Source: Lathyrus oleraceus (taxonomy: Eukaryota > Streptophyta > Magnoliopsida > Fabales > Fabaceae). From it: a stretch of DNA of 64,000 bases. Shown here piece after piece: positions 11,866-23,905 of this stretch (position 1 is the first letter of the stretch; each line of letters starts with the position of its first letter). The notes under the pieces are model-generated. The model had not been told where the DNA came from and made no database searches. It was given only the letters and a program-made list of their open reading frames with translations. The DNA is taken from the NCBI RefSeq assembly GCF_024323335.1, contig NC_066580.1, positions 438,966,351 to 439,030,350 on the forward strand. The letters are read 5' to 3'. A program made the translations under genes and the position numbers.

Positions 11866-12240
11866 AGACGAGTATTTATGACTTCCAAGCTCTTACAACT
11901 TGAGCCTAATATTCAGGATTACGACTGGATATTACATCCAGGGTAATCTTTTTCTTCAGATTTTATTGAGAAAAATATGTTTGAATATTTACAAATATTT
12001 TGAAGAGAAGACGAATACATAGGGCTTACAAGCTCTTACAACTTGGGTCTAGCATTCGGGACTACGATTGGATATTCCATTAAGGGTAATCTTTTTTCTT
12101 CAGATTTTATTGAGAAAAAAAGATTTGAATATTGGAGTGTTTTGAAGAGAAGACGAATACTTATGACTTGCAAGCTCTTACAACTTGAGCCTAATATTCG
12201 GGATTACAACTGGATATTCCATCCAGGATAATCTTTTTCT
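11866..12240 (-). repeat. LTR subrepeats, about 142 bp x 3 (inverted relative to 5349-5735)
   Basis: Three copies of 'gacgaatac...gcaagctcttacaacttgagcctaatattcgggattacgactgg' near 11868, 12010 and 12153, each followed by 'ttttcttcagattttatt'. They are the mirror of the set in the left LTR. Confidence 0.8.
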
Positions 12241-12714
12241 TCAGATTTTATTTACGAAAATGATTTGAAGTGATTTGATGATAAAAAATTATATATTCAC
12301 ATCCATATATAACATATATACACTATCCAAGTTATACATAAAAAAATTATATATAATGTAAAAATAATAAATAAATAAATATATATATATATATTCACTC
12401 ACATCCGTAAAGCATACCTATAATGATCAAAATGCTATATAACAAAAACATATATAATGATAGAAAAATACATACATCAAAACCCTATATAATACTCACA
12501 TGAAAAGAACACATATATAATGATAAGAAAAAACTATATTTAAAAACCTTTATAATACTCACATCAAAAAACACATATATAATAATAATAAAAAACTATA
12601 TATTAAATCCTATTTAATATTCACATCAAAAATCATATATATATAATGATAAAAAAATACATATAAAAAGCATATATCATGCTCAAAATATATATATGAA
12701 ACATTCACATCTAA

Positions 12715-12833
<119 letters not shown>

Positions 12834-13977
12834 TCATTGTTAACTAACAATAAACTGAAAATAAGAACAAGATACCAATTACACGGCAAACGCCGACGAG
12901 GGTAATACGAAGGTGGATGGAAGTGTTTGCTCTGATTGCTCTCATGGGGTGAATATTTGGAGAATGAAATTGTATAATGAGTGTTAAGTATTATGGATAA
13001 AAGTATCATCTTTTACTCTTTTTTTTTTAGGTTTTAGTTCTTCAATGCAATGATAGAGATCTTTATGAGGTATGAAGATGAGGATAAATGATGGTGGAGT
13101 GTTAATTTTCGTGTAGCAGAGAGTTAAATTGAGAGAATTGAATAGTGAAAACATGAATGGGTGAGGTTGTTGTTTTGTGAAATATATTGAAGTAGCAGTA
13201 GGTTCATGTGTTGGCCAATGAGGGAGAAATACTCATTTTGTTGTGAGGGGTTTGTGTAGTATGGAAAGAAAGAAATCTGAGATTGTTGGGGATTGGTGTG
13301 TGGTTTCGTTTTTGGATAATTTTTCTCTCACTAGCTAATGAAACAATATATAGTGCATAATAGGGTTCTCTAATATTTTCAGAATTCCACAAATGCCCCT
13401 TGAAGTGTTATTAGTATAAAAATAGTTGTAAATAAATTATATTAAATAAATAAAATTAAATCGGAACCAAAATATAAAAAATACTAATTAATTATTATGA
13501 ACTTTTTGACAGATAAATAAAAATAAAATCACTCAAGATGAATAAAATTTGGATACGAAAATGCTCGAAAAATTAAACCGACTGCACCAAAATGGTCAGT
13601 GCAAAATAAATTTATTGGAAAAATACAGCGTTTCTTTTAATTTTGAAATAAATTTTGATCGGTTAAACAGGCTCGAGCTGATCAAAAAATGACCGAAAAA
13701 TTAGCTGAAAAATATATCGAGCATACCAGATTAAACTACACGAAACATAGATTAATAAAGTTGATGTCTGGAAGCTTGATTTTAAAAAATTTCATCCATT
13801 GATTTTACGCACATCCGTCGATTAATTCAACCGGTTTTCCTATAGATCCGAAAAAATTATTCCGACTGATATTCTAGGCACTATGCGGTATGGAATGCAT
13901 GATATGCTATGTAGAGATGCAATAACTATGATGAATGTATTGAGTCAGCAATTCAGGATCAAAATTGGGGTGTGACA

Positions 13978-13992
13978 GTTGCCCCTATTTAA
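13978..13992 (-). other. Polypurine tract of element C
   Basis: On the minus strand 'aaataggggcaac' directly precedes the LTR start TGTCACACC. This is the expected primer for plus-strand DNA synthesis and shows that the LTR at 11115-13977 is a 3' LTR of sequence on its right. Confidence 0.65.
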
Positions 13993-14354
13993 GTATCTTC
14001 AACATGAGAATATGAAGCAGTACACTCTTCATATGATCATAGTGGGAGATAGTTAAATACTAAGAAAACCCAGATTTTGATCTTGAAATACAAATGATAT
14101 GATATGAGATGCTATGAATGTATGAATGACTCGTTTTTATTCAACTTTTTTGCTGGGGATATGACGTGAGACCAAATGAACCCTATCATGATTTTTATGA
14201 TGGATAATAAGCAGATTGGATAATGGATCTGTGGGGAATGATGGAAACATGTGGTAAAAGTGGCTCATAGAAAACAAAACAAAATAAGGGTAGAAATTCA
14301 ATGGGGATAACAATCCTGCTGGAGGAAAGACAACTGAGGAATATGCAAAGAGAT

Positions 14355-15235
14355 TTTAACAACAGGTTCATACATGACCTAGCAACACTGGAATATTAAA
14401 AGACTTTTCAACAACAGGTTCAAACATCACCTGACAACACTTAAATATTCAAAAAGTGCTCAATTAACAGGTTCATACATGATCTGACATCATTAGGAAA
14501 CATATAAAGAATGTTTGAACAATTGGTTCAGACATTGATCTGATGACAACCTGAATATCTAGGAAAGTTTAGTCAACAAGTTCATACATGACCTAACAAC
14601 ACTGGAAAAATCAAAGAATCCCATCAATAGGTTCATACATGACCTGACCATTGGAATATTCAAAGAGTTTCAATAACAAGTTCGAACATGACCTGATAAT
14701 GCTGGGGGATATCAAAAGGTTCCATCAACAAGTTCAAACATGACCTGACAATACTGGAAAACATACAAAGAAAGTTCCATCAACAGGCTCATACATGACC
14801 TGCCACCGTTGGAATATACAAAGCCTTTTAACAACAGGCTCAGACATGACCTGACAATGCTAGAAAATCAAGGCAAGTTTAATAAATAGGTTCATACATG
14901 ACCTTAACATTAGGATATTTAAAGAAAGTTTCACTCACAGATTCAGACATGACCTGACAACACTTAGAAATATCAAAGGGAGTTTTATCAACAAGTTCAT
15001 ACATGACTTGATGAAACTGGAAAATTCAAAGAAAGCATATCCATAGGTTCATGCATGACCTAACAATTCTGGAGGTTTCAAAGAGATTTTATTAACAGGT
15101 TCATATGTGACCCGACGACACTAGAAAATCCAAATAAAACTTCAACAACAGGTTCATACATGACTTGACAATATTGGAAAACATACAAAGCGAGTTTCGC
15201 CAACAAGTTCATACATGACCTGAAACTTTAGAATA
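14355..15235. repeat. Minisatellite, about 53-bp unit, about 17 copies
   Basis: The core 'caacaggttcatacatgacc' (with variants) recurs at about 14364, 14417, 14470, 14525, 14579, 14630, 14680, 14731, 14785, 14837, 14889, 14940, 14995, 15046, 15099, 15151 and 15206, a mean step of 52.6 bp. Between cores lie 'tgacaacactggaa' and 'caaagagtttt'-like words. Copies are diverged, so the array is not fresh. It lies in the 3' untranslated part of element C. Confidence 0.9.
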
Positions 15236-15484
15236 CATGATCAAAGATTTTGGAGATTCATAACAGGGAATTTATGCAAAACAAAGATAAATAGGAGTCT
15301 TCTTATAAGTAGGTCATCCACGCAAAAGGCTACGATGATTCTTTACAAAGAAATCAAACAAAACCAACATCATTGGAGTTTTCTAACACGAAAAACCTCC
15401 AAGCTTATGGGAATTCCTGAATATGATGAGTCATACATGACTTTCACGGAACCATCGGGAAATACAGGGTAATCAAACTCTTTG

Positions 15485-15760
15485 TACGTGCCAATAACAA
15501 TTAGAATTTAACCGTAAGCCATGGATTACAACCAAATTTCAACGGATAAGTGTCAACAATAATTGGACTTTCACCGTAAGCAATGGATTACAACCAACTT
15601 TTAACGGATTTTGCCAACAACAATTCGACTTTGACTGTAAGAAATGGATTACAACCAGCTTTTAACAGATTTTGCCAACAACAATTGGACTTTAACCGTA
15701 AGCAATGGATTACAACCAAAATTTAACGGATTTTGCCAACAACAACTAGACTTGATGAAA
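15485..15760. repeat. Minisatellite, about 61-bp unit, 4-5 copies
   Basis: The core 'gtaagcaatggattacaacc' recurs at about 15515, 15576, 15638 and 15699; each copy also has 'aacggattttgccaacaaca'. Copies 2-4 are highly similar. A degenerate continuation with 'gccaacaacaactggac' runs to about 15970. Confidence 0.88.
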
Positions 15761-16019
15761 GTTATTAGTAAAACAATTACCGACTACAATGGAGTTTGCC
15801 AACAACAACTGGACTTGAAATGATATTGGCGACAACCAAACTTCAGATACCAATCACGATTGTATTTACAAATGGAGTGATAGTGATGCCAACGAAAATT
15901 GGGTTTAAAATGAGTTCTAGTGACCACTGAGCTTGGAATAATGCCTAGTGACAACTGAACTTTAGGAGACACCAATGAGCCTTGAAATAATGTTAGGGAA
16001 TGACATAGGAGTTCTGGAA

Positions 16020-16275
16020 GTGCGTCAGAAAAAAAATGACATGTCTAGGGAATTCACCGGAGAGTAAAAGAAACAAATTCTAGAAATGCATCGGAACTAC
16101 AAGTGATATTCTGGAAATACATCAGATAACAGACACCTCGGGTAATTGAGGAAATTCTAAAAATACATCAGAATACAAGACAAACATATTTAAGAATACA
16201 TCAGATAGGTGGGGAAACATTTGGAAACACATCAGACAAGTTATAGAAATACATCAATAAACAAAGGAGTAATTA
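16020..16275. repeat. Degenerate short tandem repeat ('aaatacatcaga')
   Basis: The words 'gaaatacatcaga' or 'gaattcatcgga' recur roughly every 25-35 bp. The same repeat appears inverted ('tctgatgtatttcca') at about 10960-11094 in element A, so it predates the inverted arrangement of the two copies. Confidence 0.7.
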
Positions 16276-18474
16276 GGGAATTCATCGGATAATCCAAAAA
16301 GGAAATGAACCTCATGGACAAGTTTTTTGATAGGTTCCAACTAAGTTGGACTTGGAAATGACTGTGAAAACCGGATGATGGTTTAAGGGCACCAAAGAAA
16401 AATGGAATTAGAGGTCAAATGATATAGGATCAACAACAAGACCTGGGTCAATGAATAATGAGCACGAAGTACATTTTGGCTATGCATGATTTGAATTTGC
16501 TTTTATGCATGATATTGAATGGTCATGATATGAAAATGCTGACATCTGAGTGAACTGGGAGTTTGTAAAGGCTTTTTATGGAGGTCATGATTCCTCAACA
16601 CTGAGAACTCAACCAAATATTTTATGATAGATGTTGTCAAAGGAGAAATCTATCAAGCTTGATAGTTATAACTAGCCAACGAGATTCTTTTGGAGGATTA
16701 ATGAATCGTGATAACATGATTTTCGAGCACTCATCTCAAACTCAATAGTCATTGACGTATGGCAGATTTTGTTTGAGTAGTTTGAAAGCATGAAGGGGGT
16801 CTTCCCATCTGTGGCTCATCTTGCCCTAGTCTGCTGGGTCCTTGAAAATGTTCACCTTGAAAGTGAGTTTGAAACAGCTTGACATGAGACGATCTCGAGA
16901 TGGCTTGCCCCAATGTTTGCATACCACGGTGATCTGACCCTAATTCACCAAAACCTGGAATGGTAGACTTCTGATTGACTGTCCTTAGATAGTTGTACTC
17001 AATGAGCTTCTGAGGTGGCTTGCCCCTGTCTGAGTTTTGAAGCAAATTACTCTTGGCTAGATAGCCCTTAGGGTGATTGGCTCGGATTGACCGGTACTCA
17101 AAGTGATTTTCCCCTGACTGGACTTCTTTCACTTTATCAAGTTCTTCAACTGTATAATGTTGGAATTTCTTTGATGCTAAATGCTGACTTACAAATAAGA
17201 TTGTTCATTCAAAAAATGGTAATTTTAATGCAATGCTTATGCAAAAAAAAATTGAGATAAAAATTTATTAAGTTGAACAGGTGAAATACAGTGAACGAGT
17301 CACTAATAAGAACACAATGATGATCTAGTCATTCACACTATGCAAGTTGGTGCGATCAAACAAAAATCGTTTGGAGTCAGGTTAACACAATCTTGTTGTA
17401 GTATGCTTTCAAAATAGACCCTATCTCAATTAGGTCTTATAAGGGTTGTAACGTGGTCTGATTCACGGTTTGTTTTTTTTAGAAAAAGGATATAAGGCTC
17501 AAAATTTAATTTTTACCCACCCCTTCTTCTTGATGATCTCCAGTTCATACGTTCAGTTAATTCAATAAACATATTTGACTTCGAAGGTGTGAAGGTGAAA
17601 ATGAGGTTTCAAGATGAGATTTTCTTGAAATGGCAGTCACCTTATTTTGTTTTTATTGACCTCTTTTGATTGATTTTTTTATATCCCTAATTTTTGCCTG
17701 GACCACTTCTTTGAAGCCTTCGGTCCATTGGGATGCCCTAAATTTTGCCTAAGTTATTTTGTGGTATTTGACTTAGCGGACTTTTTTCTCTTTTTATTTA
17801 AGGGTGTTGACTGCCACATTATTGGTGGATGAGGATCAACCAATACTAATTTTATCTTTTCTCAGCTTCTTCGACTCTTCAACATGTCGCGAAGGATAAC
17901 ATGTGATTGGACCTAATTGGAGGGTGTACCAATGGATAAATTATTTTGAAAGATCGAATGCACGGTCAAACTATCTGAACACAACTACCATGCCCCAGGT
18001 TAAGATTAAAGGTTTTAGATCCGAAAGAAACACCAACTTCTAGGTTCAAAGTGGTTGACTAGGGATTAACTCTTTATCTCTTCAGTGTTTGGGGATTTGA
18101 AACAATGCCTTACATCATCGACAAGGTTTTCTTCAAAAGAATACCACAACAATTTCAGGTATTTTGTTTTCATCATCCTCCTTCAAATCTTTGTTAACAC
18201 GATGGTTTGATAAACAAAAGTGAATGAGAGGAGTATTTTTTTAACATAAATGAAAAACGAGTGAATACGAATGAATTAATTCAAAAGATGCATAAACATT
18301 TCATTATCTTACCAATTCAAAGAAAACAATAATGCTTAAAAGCAACTAGCAATCAACATGCAAGGAAATTACAAAAGAAATGCTAAAACAAACAAATGAT
18401 TGTCAGCTTTAGGGAAATGACTGCTTCAAACTTGATCTGTTAACTTCAGGGGACACCCCTTGTGATATTCACAC

Positions 18475-19983
18475 TTATCTGGGAGATAGGTTAATGTTCA
18501 CTACCAAGCTTCCTTCTTGAAAGGCTATGTACCTGTTATCAATCAGCCGTTGTACTTTGGCTTTGAAAGCATTGCAATCTTCAGTTGAATGTCCTTCTGA
18601 TCTGGCATGATATCTACATTTCACATTTGGGTCATACCCGGGTGGGTAAAGTTGTGAAACCGGCTTGAGAGACTTGGGAACCACCAAGGAGTTTTGAATT
18701 AGAGGTTGTAGAAGTTGGCTATATGTCATGAGGATTGGATGACGAGGAACATTTCTTCTTTCCAAGTTATTTTGAGGCCTAGACTGATTCTGACGCTGAT
18801 TTCGATATCTCGGGCCTTGGGCTCGTTGATGTAGATGAGGAGCAAACTAGGATTGTTGGCAATGAGGACCAAAAGGTAGTGGTTGCTAGTGTGGCACTTT
18901 GGGCATTGTTAACTGCTCATTTCCAGCCACTTGAAAGTTGGGATCAACAAGCTTTTTGACATTGGCACGACGATCTTCAAATTCTTTATCTTTAATCTCA
19001 TCATTGGACACCGCCCTCTTGGATCCATTACTCACTTCTACTTTGCTTTCGTTGGCATGGGTCATGACATTAGAAATCCAAGGTGATATCTCAATTCTTT
19101 TATCGGGAAACGATGATATCTCGTTAGCCACCTCCCTGACTTCTTCCTTGTGGTACAAAACCTTGAGGGGTTTCTGAGGTCCTTTGCCTTTATCACTACT
19201 TGGTCCAGAAATCAAGATGTATGTACCTGAGCTTTCCTCCTTGAGTGTTTATGACCTTATATCAATCAATCTTTGCAGCTTGAACTTAAAACTTTGGCAT
19301 TCCTCGATGGAGTGCCCAATTGTTCCAGTATGGTATCTGCACTTGACCTTCGAGTGATCTTCTTCAAAGACTAAGCTCTTCTTGTTAATCAGTTCTCATA
19401 CCAAGGCTTTCAGTGTTAAGCAAGAATCCAGGTCATGTCTCAATGCTCCTTTATGGAATTCACATGTTGCATTTGGATTGTACCATGACAGGTATGGTGA
19501 CGTAGGTGTGAGAGCTCGAGGGGTCACTAAAGCATTCTGGATCAGCTGCGGGTAGAGCTTGCTATATGGCATTGGAATCGGGTCATTGTGATCTTTGTTC
19601 CCCTTGTTCTGATTCTGATTTTTTCTCCGAACATGACTTCGGTGATTTTGAGGAGGAATAGACATAGGATGTTGATGATGACATCCTAAGGGAGGTCCAT
19701 ATTCTGGTAGGTGAGGAGTTGCCATATAGAATTTCCCTTGACTTGGGGTAACACCAAATGGATGTGGAGAAGTAGCTCCTCCTGTTTCAGCAATAGGTAT
19801 GGGATGATCCTCGTTTCTCAATATGGCTTGCAGGGTTTCCAAGACCCATCCCATTTTGCTCTTCAAAATATTGAGTTCCTCTTTCAATGCTTCTTGACTT
19901 TTCCTTAGCTCGTCCATCATCTCCTGAGACATGGTTCTTTGTTCTAAACACGTGTCGGGAATCACTTTGTTGATCATGGACAA
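18475..19983 (-). pseudogene. gag: Ogre gag (element C), several in-frame stops
   Basis: This is the homologue of the gag at 7315-8772 on the opposite strand. The frame opens at 19983 (MSMINKVIPDTCLEQRTMS) and runs without a stop to 19396, where a TGA replaces the CGA (Arg) of element A. Further stops follow near 19249, 18887 and 18850 (the last TGG to TAG), and the frame closes at 18475. The third zinc-knuckle-like box reads CRYHARSEGHSTEDC, with all four C/H ligands, unlike element A. The stops differ in position from those of A, so the two copies decayed separately. Confidence 0.78.
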
Positions 19984-20640
19984 AGGATGAATGAGTTTTT
20001 TTTTTTTGTATTTTGTCTAGAAAATGACATGAATTATGATGAGAGGCAGATGCAATGGAATGTGAATGAATGCAATGCAACTCATGCATATTTGTTTTTT
20101 CCTCAATACACGGGTTCAAAAGTCTGAGGTACTGATGAATCTGATTACTTTCCAAGAATAGGTTCTCACCGGGTACGATCTAGGGTTACAAAGGTTCCCA
20201 GAGTCATGGATCCATTAGACTGTTTGCTGCCTGTGGCAACTTACTTGCCAGACATCAACTTCATCCAAAGAATCTACTCTAAGTGAGGTTTTCGCATCGA
20301 TCTACCGATAAATTCATCTCACAGACCCATTCTACAAATGGTCCTTAGATTCATGAATCTTAAAGATAAAATCTAAGCTTACGACAACTTACTTGTCGGG
20401 CGACAACATCCTCCAAAGGATCTACTCTAAGTAAGGTTCTCGCACTGATCCAACGAGAAATTCATCCCGCGGACCTGCACTACTCAACCTCGTCCTATCT
20501 TATGTTTTTACTCGAGACTCGGGTAAAAAGTCTTTCCCACAAGGTTTGCAATCAGAATATCCAAGTACCAAAGCATAATGAAACCAAAACAACCGATTAT
20601 ATCAATATGACAATAAAGATATCAAAAGAAATATGCATGG

Positions 20641-20751
20641 ATATCAATATTTATAAAGATATCAAAAGATTGTCATATTTATATAATATATATATATATA
20701 TATATATAGATATATATTATATAATATATATAGATATATATATATATTATA

Positions 20752-20802
<51 letters not shown>

Positions 20803-20804
20803 TA

Positions 20805-20843
<39 letters not shown>

Positions 20844-21001
20844 TATTATAAAGAAATATGACAACCGATTATATCAATATGACAATAAAGATATAAATAT
20901 TGATATCTTTTGATAAAAAATATTGATATAAATAAATAAATAAATAAATAAATATAAATATATAAATATATAAATATTATATATATATATATATATATAG
21001 A

Positions 21002-21032
<31 letters not shown>

Positions 21033-21168
21033 TTGATCATTATATGTAAAGTATATATATAGATATATATAGATATATATATATCTATAATATATATTAT
21101 ATATATTATATATATATCTATAGAATATATATATATTATATATCATATATAGATATATATATATATAT

Positions 21169-21204
<36 letters not shown>

Positions 21205-21243
21205 GATCTATATAATATAATATATATATATAATATTATATTA

Positions 21244-21283
<40 letters not shown>

Positions 21284-21415
21284 GATATATCTATATATAT
21301 ATATATTATATAGAATATATTATATAATATAATATAGATATATCATATATATATTATATATATATATATATATAATATATATATATATATATAATATATA
21401 TATATATATATACTT
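20641..21415. repeat. TA-rich region replacing the lost half of an LTR
   Basis: Nearly continuous TA and 'atatatagatata' sequence. At its left the leader of element C (matching 6590-6680) stops before the primer-binding site; at its right LTR sequence resumes at the point equivalent to about 12390. The roughly 1.3 kb of LTR end and the primer-binding site expected between are absent. The span includes a short duplicated block 'aaccgattatatcaatatgacaataaagatat' at about 20590 and 20863, here given only by position. Confidence 0.8.
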
Positions 21416-21737
21416 ACATCCGTAAAGCATACATTATACATATAATGATCAAAATACTTTATATCAGAAACATATATAATGAAAGAAAAACATATTCATC
21501 AAAAGCCTATATAATACTCACATGAAAAGAACACATATATAATGATGAGAAAAAACTATATTTAAAAACTTTTATAATACTCACATCAAAAAAACACATA
21601 TATAATAATTAAAAAAACTATATATTAAATCCTATTTAATATTCACATCAAAAATCATATATATAATGATTAAAAAAATACATATCAAAAACATATATCA
21701 TGCTCAAAATATATATATTGAAACATTCACATCTAAG

Positions 21738-21773
<36 letters not shown>

Positions 21774-22939
21774 TCATTGTTAACTAACAACAAACTGAAA
21801 ATAAGAACAGGATACCAATTACTTGGCAAACGCCGACGAGGGTAATACGAAGGTGGATGGAAGTGTTTGCTTTGATTGCTCTCATAGGGTGAATATTTGG
21901 AGAATGAAATTGTGTAATGAGTGTTAAGTGTTATGGATAAAAGTACCACCTTTTACTTTTTTTTCTTTCAGGTTTTAGTTCTTAAATGCAATGATAGAGA
22001 TCTTTATGAAGTATGAAGATGAGGATAAATGATGGTGGAGTGTTAATTTTTGTGTAGCAGAGAGTTAAATTGAGAGAATTGAATAGTGAAAACATGAATG
22101 GGTGAGGCTATTGTTTTATGAAATATATGGAAGTAGCAGGAAGTTCATGTGTTGGCCAATGAGGGAGAAATACTCATTTTGTTGTGAGGGGTTCGTGTAG
22201 TATGGAAAGAGAGAAATCTGATATTGTTGGGGATTAGTGTGCCGTTTCGTTTTTGGATCCTTTTTCTCTCACTAGCTAATGAAACAATATATAGTGTATA
22301 ATAGGGTTCTCTAATATTTTCAGAATTCCACAAATGTCCCTTGAAGTGTTATTAGTATAAAAATAGTTGTAAATAAATTATATTAAATAAAAACAATACT
22401 AATATAAATAAATAAAATTAAATGGAAACCAAAACATAAAAAATACTAATTAATTATTATGAACTTTTTGACAAATAAATAAAAATAAAATCACTCAAGA
22501 TGAATAAAATCCGGGTACGAAAATGCTCGAAAAGTTAAACTGACTGCACCAAAATGATCAGCGCAAAATAAACGTATTGGAAAAATACAACGTTTCTTTT
22601 AATTTTGAAATAAATTTTGATTTGTTAAACAGACTCGAGCTGATCAAAAAATGACCGAAAAATTAGCTAAAAAATATATCGAGCATACCAGATTAAACTA
22701 CGTGAAACATAGATTAATAAAGCTGATGTTTGAAAGCTTGATTTTAAAAAATTTCGTCCACTGATTTGACGCACATCTGTCGATGAATTCAACCAGTTTT
22801 CCTATAGATCCGAAAAAATTATTTCGACTGATATTCTAGGCACTATGCGGTATGTAATGCATGATATGCTATGTAGAGATGCAATAACTATGATGAATGT
22901 ATTGAGTCAGCGATTCAGGGTCAAAATTGAGGTGTGACA
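21416..22939 (-). mobile_element. 5' LTR remnant of element C
   Basis: Co-linear with 12390-13977: shared 'cttacatccgtaaagcatac'-type start, 'cacggcaaacgccgacgagg'-type block, and the end GAGGTGTGACA at 22939. It is therefore the LTR start on the minus strand, making it the 5' LTR of C, but its R/U5 end is lost in the TA region to the left. The two LTRs look roughly 93-95% identical by eye. Confidence 0.8.
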
Positions 22940-23905
22940 GAAACACAACAGTCCCAAGACTTTTCTTGGAGGTTGATAAATAAACCAACTCCAAGGTACC
23001 AAAGGTATCGACCAGACCCGTATGAACTCGCAAAAGGGAGAAACCATGCTACGACTATGCAACCACCAAATAAAGGTGATGGGGATCTGAAAACCAAATA
23101 AAGGCTTCACCAGAGATCCGAAGTTCAATCACAATAACAATACAAATCAAGGATGAAAATCCACAAATGCATTAGCTGGGGAGAGAATGATGAACTACAA
23201 AGAGAACAACACATCAACCGCGCTAGGGATGAAAAATGAACTGCTTAGGGAGCAAATACCGCCAAACACTGCTTGAGGGAAGACAATAATGCTTCACACA
23301 TTATGACTTACCGTTTTCAGATTGTTGTTGACACTCATTTTCGAATTCAATGTTCTTAAAGTAAATGTCTTATTATTTCAGAAAATTGTTTATTCATTGA
23401 TGTAATTATTTCAAAAATCATCATCATAATAATGCAGTTTTATTAAATAGAAACAAATAAGAATTGCAAATAATTGGATAAAGGCTCAACTTTATTTAAT
23501 ATAATGGTAGTCCGCAAATGGCAGAACTCCATGGATCTTTCCAAAGTTTAAAAATTGTAATATACATGGAAAAGGGCTACATTGAACATAATGACCACTA
23601 CTCTTCCTACCAACTTTGAAATCTGTTGTGCTTTTGTCTTTGGTTGAGAATGATGAATCTGAACCAAACGACTGACAATGTTGCTTCAACGATCAGACTT
23701 AGCCGGATGCAATTACTTGCCATAATCCATAATTTTGCCTAGATTGCCCCAAGGTGGGGTACTCAATCTACCAGGATGATTTTTCTATTTTATGTCTCTA
23801 ACTTTTTCCTGGATTTCCCTTTCAGGTTTTCAATCCACCAAGACACTCATTTTTGCCTAAGTCGCCCTTTCAGGTTTTTAACATAGCGAGTTATTCTTTT
23901 CTTTT
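22940..23905 (-). mobile_element. Untranslated tail of Ogre fragment D
   Basis: Follows the integrase stop on the minus strand. It has 'gcgacttaggcaaaaatgag' and 'ggtggattgaaaacctgaaa' words typical of the post-integrase region of Ogre elements, then sequence without coding content. It is cut at 22939 by the LTR of element C. Confidence 0.55.

Larger units (their letters stand above)
13978..20640 (-). mobile_element. Internal region of pol-less Ogre derivative C
   Basis: Read on the minus strand: a leader (20640-20000) matching 6570-7310, a gag pseudogene (19983-18475), untranslated sequence (18470-16280), then a region of minisatellites (16275-14355) and a polypurine tract next to the LTR. 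No pol domain is present. The first part matches element A in inverted orientation; the last 2.2 kb, up to the polypurine tract, is missing from A. Tandem repeats in the region between the coding part and the 3' LTR are a known property of Ogre-type elements. Confidence 0.78.

Noticed and set aside
14355..15235. CRISPR-like array of about 53-bp spacing
   Set aside because: Spacers are not unique, the whole unit repeats with variation, and the setting is a plant retrotransposon.
20502..21146. Frames rich in Ile and Tyr
   Set aside because: They are translations of TA repeats (IYIYIY) and not genes.
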